The notes under the pieces are model-generated. The model was not told where the DNA came from. It ran no database searches and worked only from the letters and a program-made list of their open reading frames with translations. From Actinomycetes bacterium (lineage in GTDB: Bacteria > Actinomycetota > Actinomycetes > S36-B12): a DNA stretch of 64,000 bases. The stretch lies in contig JAHECS010000003.1 of assembly GCA_024641635.1 (NCBI GenBank), positions 1-64,000 on the forward strand. The letters run 5' to 3'. Within the stretch, counting starts at the first letter, position 1. The number at the start of each line of letters is the position of its first letter. A program made the translations under genes and the position numbers. This document shows, piece after piece, positions 34,860 through 43,649 of the stretch.

Positions 34860-36140
34860 TCAGGTGAACGGCGGGCGATCGTCGAAGCGAAGGCTGAGTC
34901 GGCCGGAGGCCCGCCACAGCCGCGCGACGACATCCGCATCCTCCGGCGTGACCAGGTTGCCCATGACCCGCAGGGCAACCGTCATGAGTCCCCGCGATCT
35001 CATCCCCACGGGCCCAAGGGTCGGCAGCAACCCCGGCACGGTGAGGAAGCCGGCCAGCCGGCGGGCGATGGAGAACGCCGTCCCATACCGCTGCCGGAGG
35101 ATCGGCGCCCACTGGCGGGTGTAGTCGAGGCTGGGATTCGGCACCGAGTCGGCGAGCAGGTGCGCGGCCAGATGCCCCGTCTCAAGTCCGTAGTCGATGC
35201 CCTCGCCATTCAGCGGGTTGACGCACCCGGCCGCATCACCGACAAGCAGCCAGTTGGGACCCGAGACCCCGCTGACCGCACCGCCCATCGGCAGGAGAGC
35301 CGACCAGGCCGCGCGGACATCGCCCTCGAACTGCCAGGTGTCACGCTGCGTCTCGGCGTAGTGGGCGAGGAGGGAGCGAAGGTTCACGTCTGCCGGGTGG
35401 CGATCGGTGGCCAGGGTGCCGACACCCACGTTCACCTCGCCGTCACCGAGCGGGAACACCCACCCGTAGCCCGACAGCAGCTCGCCCTGCTCTCCGCGCA
35501 GTTCGAGGTGCGAGGAGATCCAGGGATCATCGCTGCGGTGCGACTTGATGTACGCGCGGGCGGCGACCCCGTATGCCGTGCTCCGGTGCCACGTCCGACC
35601 GAGTCGTCGGCCCAGCTGGGAGCGGGCCCCGTCCGCGACGACGAGCCGCCGGCAGGTGATCTCCCGGCGCTCGGCCCGACGGCCGGATCCCGTCGTGAAC
35701 GTGACCCCCCGCACGCGGCCCTGCTCCAGGCGAACGTCGACGGCGCGGTGACCCTCCACGGCGGACACGCCTGCGTCCAGGGCCACCTGGCGGATCGCGG
35801 CGTCGAGCTCCAGCCGCGGTGCCGCGCCGCCGTACCTTGGCAGCGATCCGCCCGGCCATGGCAGGTACAGCTCCTGGCCGAAGCCGGCAGCCCGCAACCC
35901 CCAGTTCCGCGCCCGTCCGTCCAGCCACGGGGACAGTCCGAGCTGATCGAGCTCGGCGATGGCGCGAGGCGTGAGCCCGTCCCCGCAGGGCTTGTCACGC
36001 GGGAAGGTCTCCGCATCGACCAGCAGGACGTCGAGTCCCTGCCGCGCCGCCCACGCGGCTGTTGCCGACCCGGCAGGGCCGGCGCCGACGACGAGGACGT
36101 CGGTGTCCGTGGGGGGGGAGGTCGCGGTCATGGCCCGCAT
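34860..36140 (-). CDS. Geranylgeranyl reductase-type flavoprotein (menaquinone/isoprenoid reductase-like)
   Basis: This 426-residue flavoprotein saturates isoprenoid double bonds in related enzymes. It has the FAD dinucleotide loop VVGAGPAGSATA near residue 17, FPRDKPCGDGLTPRA soon after (the geranylgeranyl-reductase signature) and LLVGDAAGCVNPLNGEGID near residue 300, which binds the FAD ribityl chain. In mycobacteria the relative MenJ reduces one isoprene unit of menaquinone. That role fits here but is not proven. Start at 36140 or, three codons in, 36131. Confidence 0.85.
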   Translation of the reverse strand: MRAMTATSPPTDTDVLVVGAGPAGSATAAWAARQGLDVLLVDAETFPRDKPCGDGLTPRAIAELDQLGLSPWLDGRARNWGLRAAGFGQELYLPWPGGSLPRYGGAAPRLELDAAIRQVALDAGVSAVEGHRAVDVRLEQGRVRGVTFTTGSGRRAERREITCRRLVVADGARSQLGRRLGRTWHRSTAYGVAARAYIKSHRSDDPWISSHLELRGEQGELLSGYGWVFPLGDGEVNVGVGTLATDRHPADVNLRSLLAHYAETQRDTWQFEGDVRAAWSALLPMGGAVSGVSGPNWLLVGDAAGCVNPLNGEGIDYGLETGHLAAHLLADSVPNPSLDYTRQWAPILRQRYGTAFSIARRLAGFLTVPGLLPTLGPVGMRSRGLMTVALRVMGNLVTPEDADVVARLWRASGRLSLRFDDRPPFT

Positions 36141-36155
36141 ATTGTCCCCGAACGG

Positions 36156-37061
36156 TCAGGTCCGGGCGAATCGCGGCAGTCGCACCAGGCCCTGAGCCGT
36201 TGCGGCCCCCAGCACGACGAGGGCTCCGCCGACCGGCTGGTTCCAGGTGATGTGCTCGCCGAGGACGACCGCCCCGGACACCACGGCCACCAGGGTGATC
36301 ACGTACGTGACCGTGCTCGCCGTGGTCGCGTCCGACCGGTGGATCACGAGGTAGTTCAGGATGTATGCGATGCCGCTGCCGAGGATCCCGAGGGCCAGCA
36401 TCGCGAGGAACACGGAGCCCGTCACCGGCGCGTGCGCGAATCCCGTCAGGGCCGCCACCGGGGCGATCTGGATCGTCCCCATGATCATGAGGCCCGTGGC
36501 GAAGGTCATCGGCCCCAGGGCGTTCTCGCCGGTCGCGATGTGCCGGCGCACGTAGGGGTAGGAGATTCCGTATCCGATCGTGGCGAGCACGGCGGCACCG
36601 ATGCCGAGGAGGGTCGTCGCACCCAGGCCCTGCCACACGCCGACCACGACGAGCACGCCGGTGAAGCCGATCACCAGGCCGACGATGCGCTGCCGGGTCG
36701 GCTTCTCCTCCGGGAAGGCGGCCAGGATCACCAGCAGGGTCATCAGCGGCGTGGCTCCGTTGATGATGCCCGCGAGCGCCGACGAGATGTACTGCTCACT
36801 GAACGCGAACAGCACCCACCCGCCGCTGGTCATCAGCACGGCCGCCACGAACAGCGGTCCCCACAGCCGTCTCGGAGGCAGCGGGGACCGCATGACGACG
36901 CTGATGACGAGCATCGTGATCATGCCGAGGGCGAGCCGGCTGAGCACGACTCCGGCAGGGGTCAGGGAGCCGAGGCCGATCTTGATGAAGACGAACGAGT
37001 TTCCCCAGATGAGGGAGAGGAGCAGGTAGGCCGGGAGCCACGCGCGGGGGGACGACCTCAC
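36156..37061 (-). CDS. EamA/DMT-family transporter
   Basis: This 301-residue membrane protein has ten helices in two similar halves, the drug/metabolite transporter layout; LLSLIWGNSFVFIKIGL in helix 1 is typical. It probably exports a small metabolite, of unknown identity. The GTG start at 37061 overlaps the TGA of the AraC-Ogt gene, so the two are translationally coupled. No DNA-repair role is implied by that. Confidence 0.85.
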   Translation of the reverse strand: MRSSPRAWLPAYLLLSLIWGNSFVFIKIGLGSLTPAGVVLSRLALGMITMLVISVVMRSPLPPRRLWGPLFVAAVLMTSGGWVLFAFSEQYISSALAGIINGATPLMTLLVILAAFPEEKPTRQRIVGLVIGFTGVLVVVGVWQGLGATTLLGIGAAVLATIGYGISYPYVRRHIATGENALGPMTFATGLMIMGTIQIAPVAALTGFAHAPVTGSVFLAMLALGILGSGIAYILNYLVIHRSDATTASTVTYVITLVAVVSGAVVLGEHITWNQPVGGALVVLGAATAQGLVRLPRFART

Positions 37062-37903
37062 GCGCTCTCGCTCGCGAGCAACGACCTCTTCACGGCGAGC
37101 CCCCACCGATAGCCGGCCAGGCTGCCGTCGGACCGGATGACGCGGTGGCAGGGGATGGCGAGCGCGACACGGTTCGTGGCGCAGGCGCGCGCCACCGCAC
37201 GCACCGAGGTTGGACGCCCGATCGTCGCTGCGACCTCCGCATACGTTCGCGTCTCGCCGGCGGGTATCTCGCGCAGTGCCCCCCAGACGCGTGCCTGGAA
37301 GGCCGTCCCATGGACGTCCACGGGCAGCTCCGCCGCACGACCGCCGCTAGCCAGTGCACTGAGGGCGGTCATGACGTCTGCCATGGCGGCATCGTCCCGC
37401 TCGAGGACCGCGTGCGGGAACTCCGCCCTCATGTCGTCCTCGAGCTCAGCCGCCCGGCCGATGCGTACGGCCGCCAGCCCACGGGGGGTGGCCACCGCAA
37501 TGACGTCACCGACGGGGGTCTGCGTGACGGACCACAACAGGAGGTGCTCGGGAGCTCCGGCGATGTAGTCCGTCGGCGTCATCCCCAGCCGACGCGCGGC
37601 CTCCTCGTAGAAGCCGCGAACCGATCCGTACCCCGCGTCGAAGACCGCGTCCAGCACGGACTCTGCCGACCGCAGCGCTCCCCGCGTCCGCTCGGTTCGC
37701 ACGGCCTGACCGAAGGCCCGCGGCGTGATCCCCAGGACCTCGGCGAAGTCACGCTGGAGCTGGCGAGCACTGCAGTGCAGTGTCCCGGCGAGGGAGGCGA
37801 CCGACAACGGCCCACCGGCGGCCGTCATGGCCTCGCACGCCTGGGCGACCCGGACGGAGGGGCTGCTGGGCACACGCTGTTCGACTACGGACCTCACGCT
37901 CAT
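37058..37903 (-). CDS. AraC-type regulator fused to methylguanine-DNA methyltransferase (Ada-like, lacking the Ada N-terminal domain)
   Basis: Residues 15-115 form an AraC helix-turn-helix domain. Residues 120-281 form an O6-alkylguanine methyltransferase with acceptor Cys252 in IPCHRVIRSDGSLAGYRWG. The N-terminal zinc/phosphotriester-methyl acceptor domain of E. coli Ada is absent, so the usual Cys-methyl trigger for activation is missing. The protein should repair O6-methylguanine directly; how, or whether, it regulates transcription is open. It heads an operon with the EamA transporter. Confidence 0.88.
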   Translation of the reverse strand: MSVRSVVEQRVPSSPSVRVAQACEAMTAAGGPLSVASLAGTLHCSARQLQRDFAEVLGITPRAFGQAVRTERTRGALRSAESVLDAVFDAGYGSVRGFYEEAARRLGMTPTDYIAGAPEHLLLWSVTQTPVGDVIAVATPRGLAAVRIGRAAELEDDMRAEFPHAVLERDDAAMADVMTALSALASGGRAAELPVDVHGTAFQARVWGALREIPAGETRTYAEVAATIGRPTSVRAVARACATNRVALAIPCHRVIRSDGSLAGYRWGLAVKRSLLASESA

Positions 37904-37955
37904 GCACCGAACCTAGGCGGGGTCGATGTGGTCCGGCACTCCGGTTCGCGACACG

Positions 37956-38810
37956 CTAGATCGGCGGACTGGACATGACCCGGTTGCGCCCGGCGTCCTT
38001 GGCCATCGCCATCGCCCCCTCCGCGCGCTCGAGCACCGAGTCGACGCTCTCGCCGCGGCTGATGAGGGTCACGCCGATGCTCACCGTCTGCACGATGTCG
38101 CCGAACGGCATGGGGATGGGGTCCTCGACCGCCGTGCGGATCTTGTTGGCCACCCGGATGGCGCCACGCAGGTGATGCACGCCGCGCAGCACGACCAGGA
38201 GCTGGTCGTCGTCGAGTCGGGCAACGAGGTCACCGGACCGGAGTGCGTCGGAGATGCGCCCGGTCACGATCCGCAGGACCTCATCGCCGGCCTCCCGCCC
38301 GTACTCCTCGTTGACGAACGCGAAGTCGTCGAAGTCGCAACTGGCGACGGCGATCTCCTTGCCGGTGCGCGGCGTCGCCGACAGGAGCCAGGCGACCTCG
38401 TTCAGCACCTGCTCGCGGTCCGCTACGCCCGTGACGGGATCCAGGCCGGCCGCCGGCGTCGCACCGTGCACTGTCGGGTCGAGCTGGTGGGAGTCGCGCA
38501 GCTGCAGGAGCCAGCCCCCTCCGGCGCGTGGCATCGACAGCGCGCAGACCCACCGGGCGGCGTCATCGGCACCCCTCAGCCGCACCCACTTCGGGCCTGC
38601 GGCCGATGTGGCGAGGAGGGCGTTCACCGCGTCGGCGTCATCAGCGACGAAGGCGTCCAGCAGGGCAGCTCCCGCCCGCAGCTGCGGGTCTGAGGCCCAC
38701 AGGCACAGCGCATCGGGGCTCACGACCACGTTGACGTCACCCGCGAACCGTGACAGCTCGCCGATCTCCTCCGTGATCGCAGGCTCACTGGCACCGCCTG
38801 CCATGCTCAC
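37956..38810 (-). CDS. GGDEF-domain protein with degenerate active site
   Basis: This protein of about 284 residues has a PAS-like or sensory N-terminal half and a C-terminal GGDEF fold starting near LDPVTGVADREQ. The active-site turn reads ARLDDDQLL in place of ARYGGDEF, so diguanylate cyclase activity is unlikely. The preceding RSGD matches the RxxD inhibitory-site pattern, so it could bind c-di-GMP as a receptor. The GTG at 38810 follows GGGAGG by about 6 nt and is preferred; the ATG at 38804 is an alternative. Confidence 0.78.
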   Translation of the reverse strand: MSMAGGASEPAITEEIGELSRFAGDVNVVVSPDALCLWASDPQLRAGAALLDAFVADDADAVNALLATSAAGPKWVRLRGADDAARWVCALSMPRAGGGWLLQLRDSHQLDPTVHGATPAAGLDPVTGVADREQVLNEVAWLLSATPRTGKEIAVASCDFDDFAFVNEEYGREAGDEVLRIVTGRISDALRSGDLVARLDDDQLLVVLRGVHHLRGAIRVANKIRTAVEDPIPMPFGDIVQTVSIGVTLISRGESVDSVLERAEGAMAMAKDAGRNRVMSSPPI

Positions 38811-38944
38811 CGCCCACCTCCCGGACCGACCCTGGGTCGCGCCGACCATGCTAGGGGGAAAACCGCCCGATCCGGGGACCGCCTGACGTACGCTCCGCTG
38901 CACGGGTGTCCAGCGGGCCGCCCGGGACTAAGGAGACGGGTGAC

Positions 38945-39349
38945 ATGACACGCACGGGACGCGGCCTGATGGTCGGCGCCATGGTCGCGGGGATGCTCCT
39001 CACAACAGCGGTTCCGGCCATGGCGGGCGATGTCGCCCCTCCGAACGGCAGCGTCGTGGGCGATTGGCGCACCTCGACCGACGGCGTTCGCCAGACGCTG
39101 ACCTTCGACTCCGACGGGAGCGTCTACGGCGACTCCGGGTGCAACCGATTCACCGGCGGATACACGATCAAGGGCGACCGCATCAAGATCGGGCCCCTCG
39201 CATCGACTCTCAAGGCCTGCCCGGAGCCGATCATGGGCGCCGAGATGGCCTTCCTGACCACGCTGCAGTCCGCCAAGACGTTCGCAGCCACGGACACCCG
39301 GCTCAAGCTCTACGGCCCCAGCGACGTCCTGAAGCTCCGAGCCGTCTAG
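38945..39349 (+). CDS. Secreted META-domain protein (HslJ-like)
   Basis: A signal peptide (residues 1-28, cleavage after AMA) precedes a roughly 105-residue META domain with its typical GDSGCNRFTGGY and KACPEPIM motifs. The two cysteines could form a disulfide outside the cell. META proteins include HslJ, linked to stress and antibiotic tolerance, but most are uncharacterised. The ATG follows an AAGGAGA Shine-Dalgarno. Its stop is 6 bp from the convergent AhpD-like gene. Confidence 0.82.
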   Translation: MTRTGRGLMVGAMVAGMLLTTAVPAMAGDVAPPNGSVVGDWRTSTDGVRQTLTFDSDGSVYGDSGCNRFTGGYTIKGDRIKIGPLASTLKACPEPIMGAEMAFLTTLQSAKTFAATDTRLKLYGPSDVLKLRAV

Positions 39350-39355
39350 GACGAC

Positions 39356-39904
39356 TCAACCGCTGCCGAGGTCAGCGCTCATCGACGAGACCCGGCCTCC
39401 CTCGTCGAACTCGAAGTACGTCACCCCTCGGTCATTGACTGGGAGCCGGTCGGCGCCGTCGGTGCCGAGGGCCACATGGATCTTCTGGGTGCTCCACTTC
39501 GTGATGTCCACGAGGAGCTCCGACAGTTCTGCTCGGGTGAAGTGCCTGTGTGCCTCGGCGACCATGGCGTCGTCGATGTCGGCCGGCCGCCAGATGACTG
39601 CGTCGACGATGCGCAGCGCCACCTTGTGGCGATCGCTCAGCGAGCTGTCCTCGTAGTGGTCGATCTGCGCGGTCAGCTCATCGTCCGCACCCTCGCGGGC
39701 GGCGTCCCCCAGCCGCAGCGTCTGGCAGATGCGACAGTCGTGCTGCCGTGCGCAGCGGAGTCGGACGAGCTCAGTCGTCACAGGATCGAGGTGCCGCGAG
39801 CGCATGACGGCGTCCTGGTAGGCGGCCAGGAGCCGGACCAGCGCAGCGTCCCGACCGACGGGGCGGCCGTCGGCCCCGACCGGCACCCGGACGTCCCTGC
39901 TCAT
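39356..39904 (-). CDS. Carboxymuconolactone decarboxylase/AhpD-like protein with CxxC
   Basis: The all-helical 182-residue protein has the AhpD-like redox motif C57-R-I-C60 within LRCARQHDCRICQTLRLG. It lacks the downstream His of classical AhpD in an obvious position. AhpD-type proteins use this pair in peroxide reduction; others act on carboxymuconolactone. The ATG overlaps the upstream TGA (ATGA), so it is coupled to the short gene before it. Function beyond a probable thiol-redox role is unclear. Confidence 0.72.
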   Translation of the reverse strand: MSRDVRVPVGADGRPVGRDAALVRLLAAYQDAVMRSRHLDPVTTELVRLRCARQHDCRICQTLRLGDAAREGADDELTAQIDHYEDSSLSDRHKVALRIVDAVIWRPADIDDAMVAEAHRHFTRAELSELLVDITKWSTQKIHVALGTDGADRLPVNDRGVTYFEFDEGGRVSSMSADLGSG

Positions 39905-40254
39905 GCCGGGTCTCCCAGCAGGCGCGCGGCCGCGACGTCGAGCCGGGCACGCGCCTCGATGAGGTAGGAGGCCATGACAAGGTCGGAGAGCCCCCCGTCC
40001 GGGAAGTAGGCCGCCGCCGTTCGAACAGTCTCGTCGTCCAGACCGGAGACGTCGACCAGCATCTGGTCGAGCACGGCGCACGCCGCCGACTCGCGCGCGT
40101 CCCGCGGCTCACGTGACGGCACGCCGGCGGCCACCACCTCGGTGATCCGCTGCTGGGCGAGATCCAGCAGTTCGGGCTCCACGACCTCGCGCGCCCTCGC
40201 GATGGCTGCGTCGAGCGCCGTCATCGCTTCCGGCTGCTCGTCCCGAAGGGTCAT
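39901..40254 (-). CDS. Small helical protein coupled to the AhpD-like gene
   Basis: This 117-residue protein is predicted all-helical, with one Cys (ESAACAVLDQMLVDVSGL) and no CxxC. The helical pattern and the ALDAAIARAREVVEPELLDLAQQRI opening suggest a diverged half of the carboxymuconolactone-decarboxylase fold, but I cannot assign it firmly. Its TGA overlaps the ATG of the AhpD-like gene, so the two products are probably made in equal amounts and may form one complex. Confidence 0.55.
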   Translation of the reverse strand: MTLRDEQPEAMTALDAAIARAREVVEPELLDLAQQRITEVVAAGVPSREPRDARESAACAVLDQMLVDVSGLDDETVRTAAAYFPDGGLSDLVMASYLIEARARLDVAAARLLGDPA

Positions 40255-40290
40255 CGCGTCATCGTAGAAGCGGACTGCGAGGATGCGCGA

Positions 40291-40947
40291 GTGCCCTCAC
40301 CCGACGTCATCCTGATGGATCTGGACGGCACGATCACGGACTCCATCCCGGGCATCCTGCGCTGCCTGCGCCTCGCCCTGCCCGTGATCGGCATGGAGGA
40401 CGTCGGCGATGAGGAGCTGCAGACGTGGCTCGGACCGCCACTGCGTCACACCGTGCTGGAGCGCTACGGAAAGTCCGAGCGAGAGCTCGACGAGTTCGTC
40501 ACGGTCTATCGCGCGCACTACTTCGGCGGCGGCGAGTTCGAGTTCGCCGTCTTCCCAGGGATGGCGGACCTCGTCAGCGACATCGCCGCGAGCGACTCCA
40601 GCCTGGTCCTTGCGACCGCGAAGCCGATCGAGTCGGCACAGCGAGTTCTCGATCGAGCCGGGCTCCTCGACTTCTTCGACTTCGTCAGCGGCACCGAGCT
40701 CGACCTGATGCGGCAGGACAAGCCGAGCATCATCGCTCACGGCATCGAGGGGATCGGCAGGGATCCGGCCGTCGTCGACGCCATCGTGGTCGGCGACCGC
40801 CGGGAGGACATCGCGGGCGCCAGGCACCACGGCTACCCGTCGGTGGGCGTGCGCTGGGGCTATGCGGAGGTCGGCGAGCTCGAGGGGGCGGGGGCCACGC
40901 ACCTCGTCGACGACGCAGGCCAGCTCCGCGACCTCCTGGGCCTGTGA
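40291..40947 (+). CDS. HAD-family phosphatase (phosphoglycolate phosphatase-like)
   Basis: In this 218-residue haloacid-dehalogenase hydrolase the catalytic DLDGT at residues 10-14 supplies the nucleophile and acid. A helical cap follows (LPVIGM to about residue 80), then ATAKP and the VVGDRREDIAGARHHG acidic pair that binds Mg. It belongs to the Gph/YqaB-like branch; 2-phosphoglycolate or another small phosphate ester is the likely substrate. GAGGAT ends 6 nt before the GTG, again suggesting a leaderless transcript. Confidence 0.85.
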   Translation: MPSPDVILMDLDGTITDSIPGILRCLRLALPVIGMEDVGDEELQTWLGPPLRHTVLERYGKSERELDEFVTVYRAHYFGGGEFEFAVFPGMADLVSDIAASDSSLVLATAKPIESAQRVLDRAGLLDFFDFVSGTELDLMRQDKPSIIAHGIEGIGRDPAVVDAIVVGDRREDIAGARHHGYPSVGVRWGYAEVGELEGAGATHLVDDAGQLRDLLGL

Positions 40948-40984
40948 CGCCAACCGGCCTGGGCGCCTGCCTGGCACGCCACGA

Positions 40985-42169
40985 TCAGTGCGGCAGCACG
41001 CCCCCTCCGGCCGCCTGAGCCTGCGGAAGGGGCAGGTCCAGCGTCACGTCCTTCTCGTAGGAGGGCCGGCAGGGGTACTGGGCATACCAGTGGATGTACG
41101 GGATGACGATGTGGGACTCGACGCGCTCCTGCGACCAGCCCGCCTTCACATACGCCCGAGCATCCGGCCGGCCGTGCCCGTCCAGTCCCCAGCTGTACCA
41201 GGTCCGTCCACCACGTGACAGCTGGCGGGAGACCCGCGCGTTGTAGCGCTTGGTCAGCAGGAGGTCGCGATCGAACCACTCCTCGTCCTGCCAGGTCTCG
41301 GTGTTGATCTGGAACAGGCCGAGGTCGTCTGTCGCCGAGACAGCGTCCGCCCGTCCGCCGCTCTCCCGCATGACGACGGCCCAGGCCTCACGCAGGTTCT
41401 CCCCCTCGAAGCCGGAGCGCGCCAACAGCCGGGTCAGCCAGTCCCCGCACCGCTTGATGCGGCCGTAGTCGGCGCTGCGGTCGGCGCGGGTGACGCGCAT
41501 CAGGTCGCGGTACCGGCCGCGCGCGCGGTCAGCAGCCCGCTGAGTCGCTGCCACGTCCCTTGCCGTCCGCGCTGCCTCGGACCGCGCAGCCTCGGCCAGC
41601 GCGGCCGCCTCATCACGACCGATCGCAGCGGCAGCGGCAGCCGACGCGGCCAGGGCGCGAGCGTGCTCAGCCCTGGACTTCGTCAGCACCGAGTCCCGGC
41701 TCACGGCGGCGAGGTACTGCCGGGTGAGCAGGCTGCGGGTGAAACCCACGCTGCTGTCCGCCGTGAGCAGGACCTCGGCGAGCGTGGGAGCCGTGCCGCC
41801 GGAGACGTACATCGTCCGCGCGGCATCGTCGATGGCGTCCTGGCCGCGTATCGCCGCACGGTCGGCGAGGGCCAGGGCCAGCCCCGTCTCACGCACCGTG
41901 CCATGCGCCGCGCCGAGGGAGGCGTCCGCCGCATGTCTGGCCGCCAGCGCCAGCACCTGTCGAGCCCGTGCGTCCTGGTACTGGGTTCGCGTCGTGGTGA
42001 CCGCACGCGTGGCAGCGGGTATCGCAGCCAGCGCCTCGATGAACGTGAGCGCCTGGATGCTTGCGGTCGGGCGGTCGGACGACGTCGCGAACGCCGGGGC
42101 GTTGGGCACGAGGGTGACGGCCGCGGCACAACCGGCCACGATGATCCTCGCGCCGCGTCCCATGTCCAT
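40985..42169 (-). CDS. Secreted lytic transglycosylase-like protein with N-terminal coiled coil
   Basis: This 394-residue secreted protein has a signal peptide ending near AFA (about residue 28). Residues 40-230 are a long Ala/Arg-rich helical region predicted as coiled coil, like the N-terminal domain of RipA-type hydrolases. Residues 255-385 carry the SLT/lysozyme core: VVMRESGG with the catalytic Glu and DDLGLFQINTETW, the goose-lysozyme-like motif. It should cut peptidoglycan during growth or division. The ATG at 42169 precedes the signal peptide; longer in-frame starts run into the tRNA. Confidence 0.8.
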   Translation of the reverse strand: MDMGRGARIIVAGCAAAVTLVPNAPAFATSSDRPTASIQALTFIEALAAIPAATRAVTTTRTQYQDARARQVLALAARHAADASLGAAHGTVRETGLALALADRAAIRGQDAIDDAARTMYVSGGTAPTLAEVLLTADSSVGFTRSLLTRQYLAAVSRDSVLTKSRAEHARALAASAAAAAAIGRDEAAALAEAARSEAARTARDVAATQRAADRARGRYRDLMRVTRADRSADYGRIKRCGDWLTRLLARSGFEGENLREAWAVVMRESGGRADAVSATDDLGLFQINTETWQDEEWFDRDLLLTKRYNARVSRQLSRGGRTWYSWGLDGHGRPDARAYVKAGWSQERVESHIVIPYIHWYAQYPCRPSYEKDVTLDLPLPQAQAAGGGVLPH

Positions 42170-42224
42170 AGTGTCGGCCCGCCGAGAGAGAGCCGGGGCC
42201 CCAACCGGGGCCTCGGGACACTGC

Positions 42225-42311
42225 TGGTGCGCGAGGGGGGAGTTGAACCCCCACACCCTTTCGGGCACACGGACCTGAACCGTGCGCGTCTGCCTATTCC
42301 GCCACTCGCGC
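42225..42311 (-). tRNA. tRNA-Leu (CAG)
   Basis: The minus-strand sequence folds into a class II tRNA: acceptor GCGCGAG/CTCGCGC, a D-arm with GGCAGACGCG, anticodon loop TTCAGGT (anticodon CAG), a long variable arm and GGTTCAA in the T-arm. The mature 3' CCA is encoded at 42227-42225. Confidence 0.96.
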
Positions 42312-42468
42312 GTGTAGCGGGTGAAGCGTACAGGGGACGCGTGAGGGCCATCCAGTTCGGGGTGAGCCGCCCGGTGCGGGTCCCCGGCCATCCCCACACG
42401 GGGGGTTAGCATCGACCAACGCCGGCATGGCCGGTGCTGCTACTGCTGTCCGCGAAGCGGAGGACCTG

Positions 42469-43155
42469 GTGGGACTGCTGGAACGGTTCGAGGATTCCCT
42501 CGACCGCCTCGTCAACGGCGCGTTCGCGCGCGCCTTCAAGGCCGAGGTGCAGCCCGTCGAGATCGCATCGGCCCTCCAACGCGAGGTGAACGATCGGGCC
42601 GCCGTCATCGACCGCGAGCGCACGGTGATCCCGAACGTGTTCCACGTCGAGCTGTCCGAGCACGACTACCGGCGCCTGGCGGTGTTCAAGGATGCGCTGC
42701 AGACCGAGCTGTCCACCCTGGTCCGGGACTACGGCGCCGAGCAGCGCTACACGCTGCTGGGTCCCGTGCAGGTCAATCTCGGCCAGGACGACGAGCTCGA
42801 GACGGGCATCTTCCGCGTCCGCAGCGAGGCGCGGGCCGAGGTTCGATCGGTCGGGGGCCAGCAGGTGGCCAGCGTGGACGCTCGTCAGCCGCGCCTCGAG
42901 GTCGGCGGCACCGCCTACCCTCTCGTCCGCGCCGTGAGCCGACTCGGACGCGGCAGCGACACGGACATCCGCGTCGAGGACCCGGGAGCCTCACGCAACC
43001 ACTGCGAGATCGTCCTCGGCCAGCCACCGCTCGTCCGCGACCTGGACTCCACCAACGGGACCTACGTCAACGGCCAGCGCATCTCGCAGGTGGAGCTCGC
43101 CGACGGCACAGCCATCACGATCGGGTCCACGCAACTGGTGTTCCGGAGCGGCTGA
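42469..43155 (+). CDS. fhaA: FhaA-type protein (DUF3662 plus FHA domain)
   Basis: This phosphothreonine-binding regulator of cell-wall synthesis works with PknB. The 228-residue protein starts VGLLERFEDSLDRLVNGAF, the conserved DUF3662 N-terminus, through about residue 110. A C-terminal FHA domain (LGRGSDTDI, SRNHCEI, DLDSTNGTYVNG) follows. The GTG at 42469 is preferred over the ATG at 42427 because it follows CGGAGG and matches the family start. It heads the fhaA-fhaB-pstP-rodA-pbpA-pknB run. TAGCAT near 42407 may be its -10. Confidence 0.9.
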   Translation: MGLLERFEDSLDRLVNGAFARAFKAEVQPVEIASALQREVNDRAAVIDRERTVIPNVFHVELSEHDYRRLAVFKDALQTELSTLVRDYGAEQRYTLLGPVQVNLGQDDELETGIFRVRSEARAEVRSVGGQQVASVDARQPRLEVGGTAYPLVRAVSRLGRGSDTDIRVEDPGASRNHCEIVLGQPPLVRDLDSTNGTYVNGQRISQVELADGTAITIGSTQLVFRSG

Positions 43156-43158
43156 CCC

Positions 43159-43644
43159 GTGTCCGAGCTCGCGCTGACCCTCGTGCGGCTGGGGTTCCTC
43201 ACTCTCCTGTGGACCTTCGTGCTCATCACGGTCCTCGCCCTGCGACGCGATCTCAAGCAGCCGGCCGAGGCACGCCCCGTCGGGCGCGAACGGAAGGCCG
43301 CCCGAGCGCCCAAGCCGCCCAAGCCCCCGAAGGTCGCCAAGCAGCAGAAGGTCAAGGGCAGCAAGCTCGTCGTGATCGAAGGCCCCCTCGAAGGGACCAT
43401 CGTGCCCCTCGGCGACGTCCAGATCACCATCGGTCGCGCACCCGACTCGACCCTGATCGTCGACGACGACTACGCATCGAGCCGTCACGCCCGCATCTAC
43501 CCGTCCGAGGGAGCCTGGGTCGTCGAGGACCTGGGCTCGACCAACGGCACGTGGATCGACCGCACCCGCATCACCTCTCCGACGGTCCTTCCTGTCGGCG
43601 CCCCGCTGCGGGTGGGCCGGACAACGCTGCAGATCCAGAAGTAG
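43159..43644 (+). CDS. fhaB: FhaB/FipA-type membrane-anchored FHA protein
   Basis: In this 161-residue protein an N-terminal membrane helix (about residues 7-29) is followed by a Lys/Pro-rich linker. The C-terminal FHA domain has IGRAPDSTLIV, SSRHARI and DLGSTNGTWID, the phosphothreonine-binding loop residues. Its mycobacterial homologue bridges the divisome and septal enzymes. The GTG start is 3 bp after the fhaA stop, so the two are cotranscribed. Confidence 0.9.
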   Translation: MSELALTLVRLGFLTLLWTFVLITVLALRRDLKQPAEARPVGRERKAARAPKPPKPPKVAKQQKVKGSKLVVIEGPLEGTIVPLGDVQITIGRAPDSTLIVDDDYASSRHARIYPSEGAWVVEDLGSTNGTWIDRTRITSPTVLPVGAPLRVGRTTLQIQK

Positions 43645-43649
43645 ATGCC

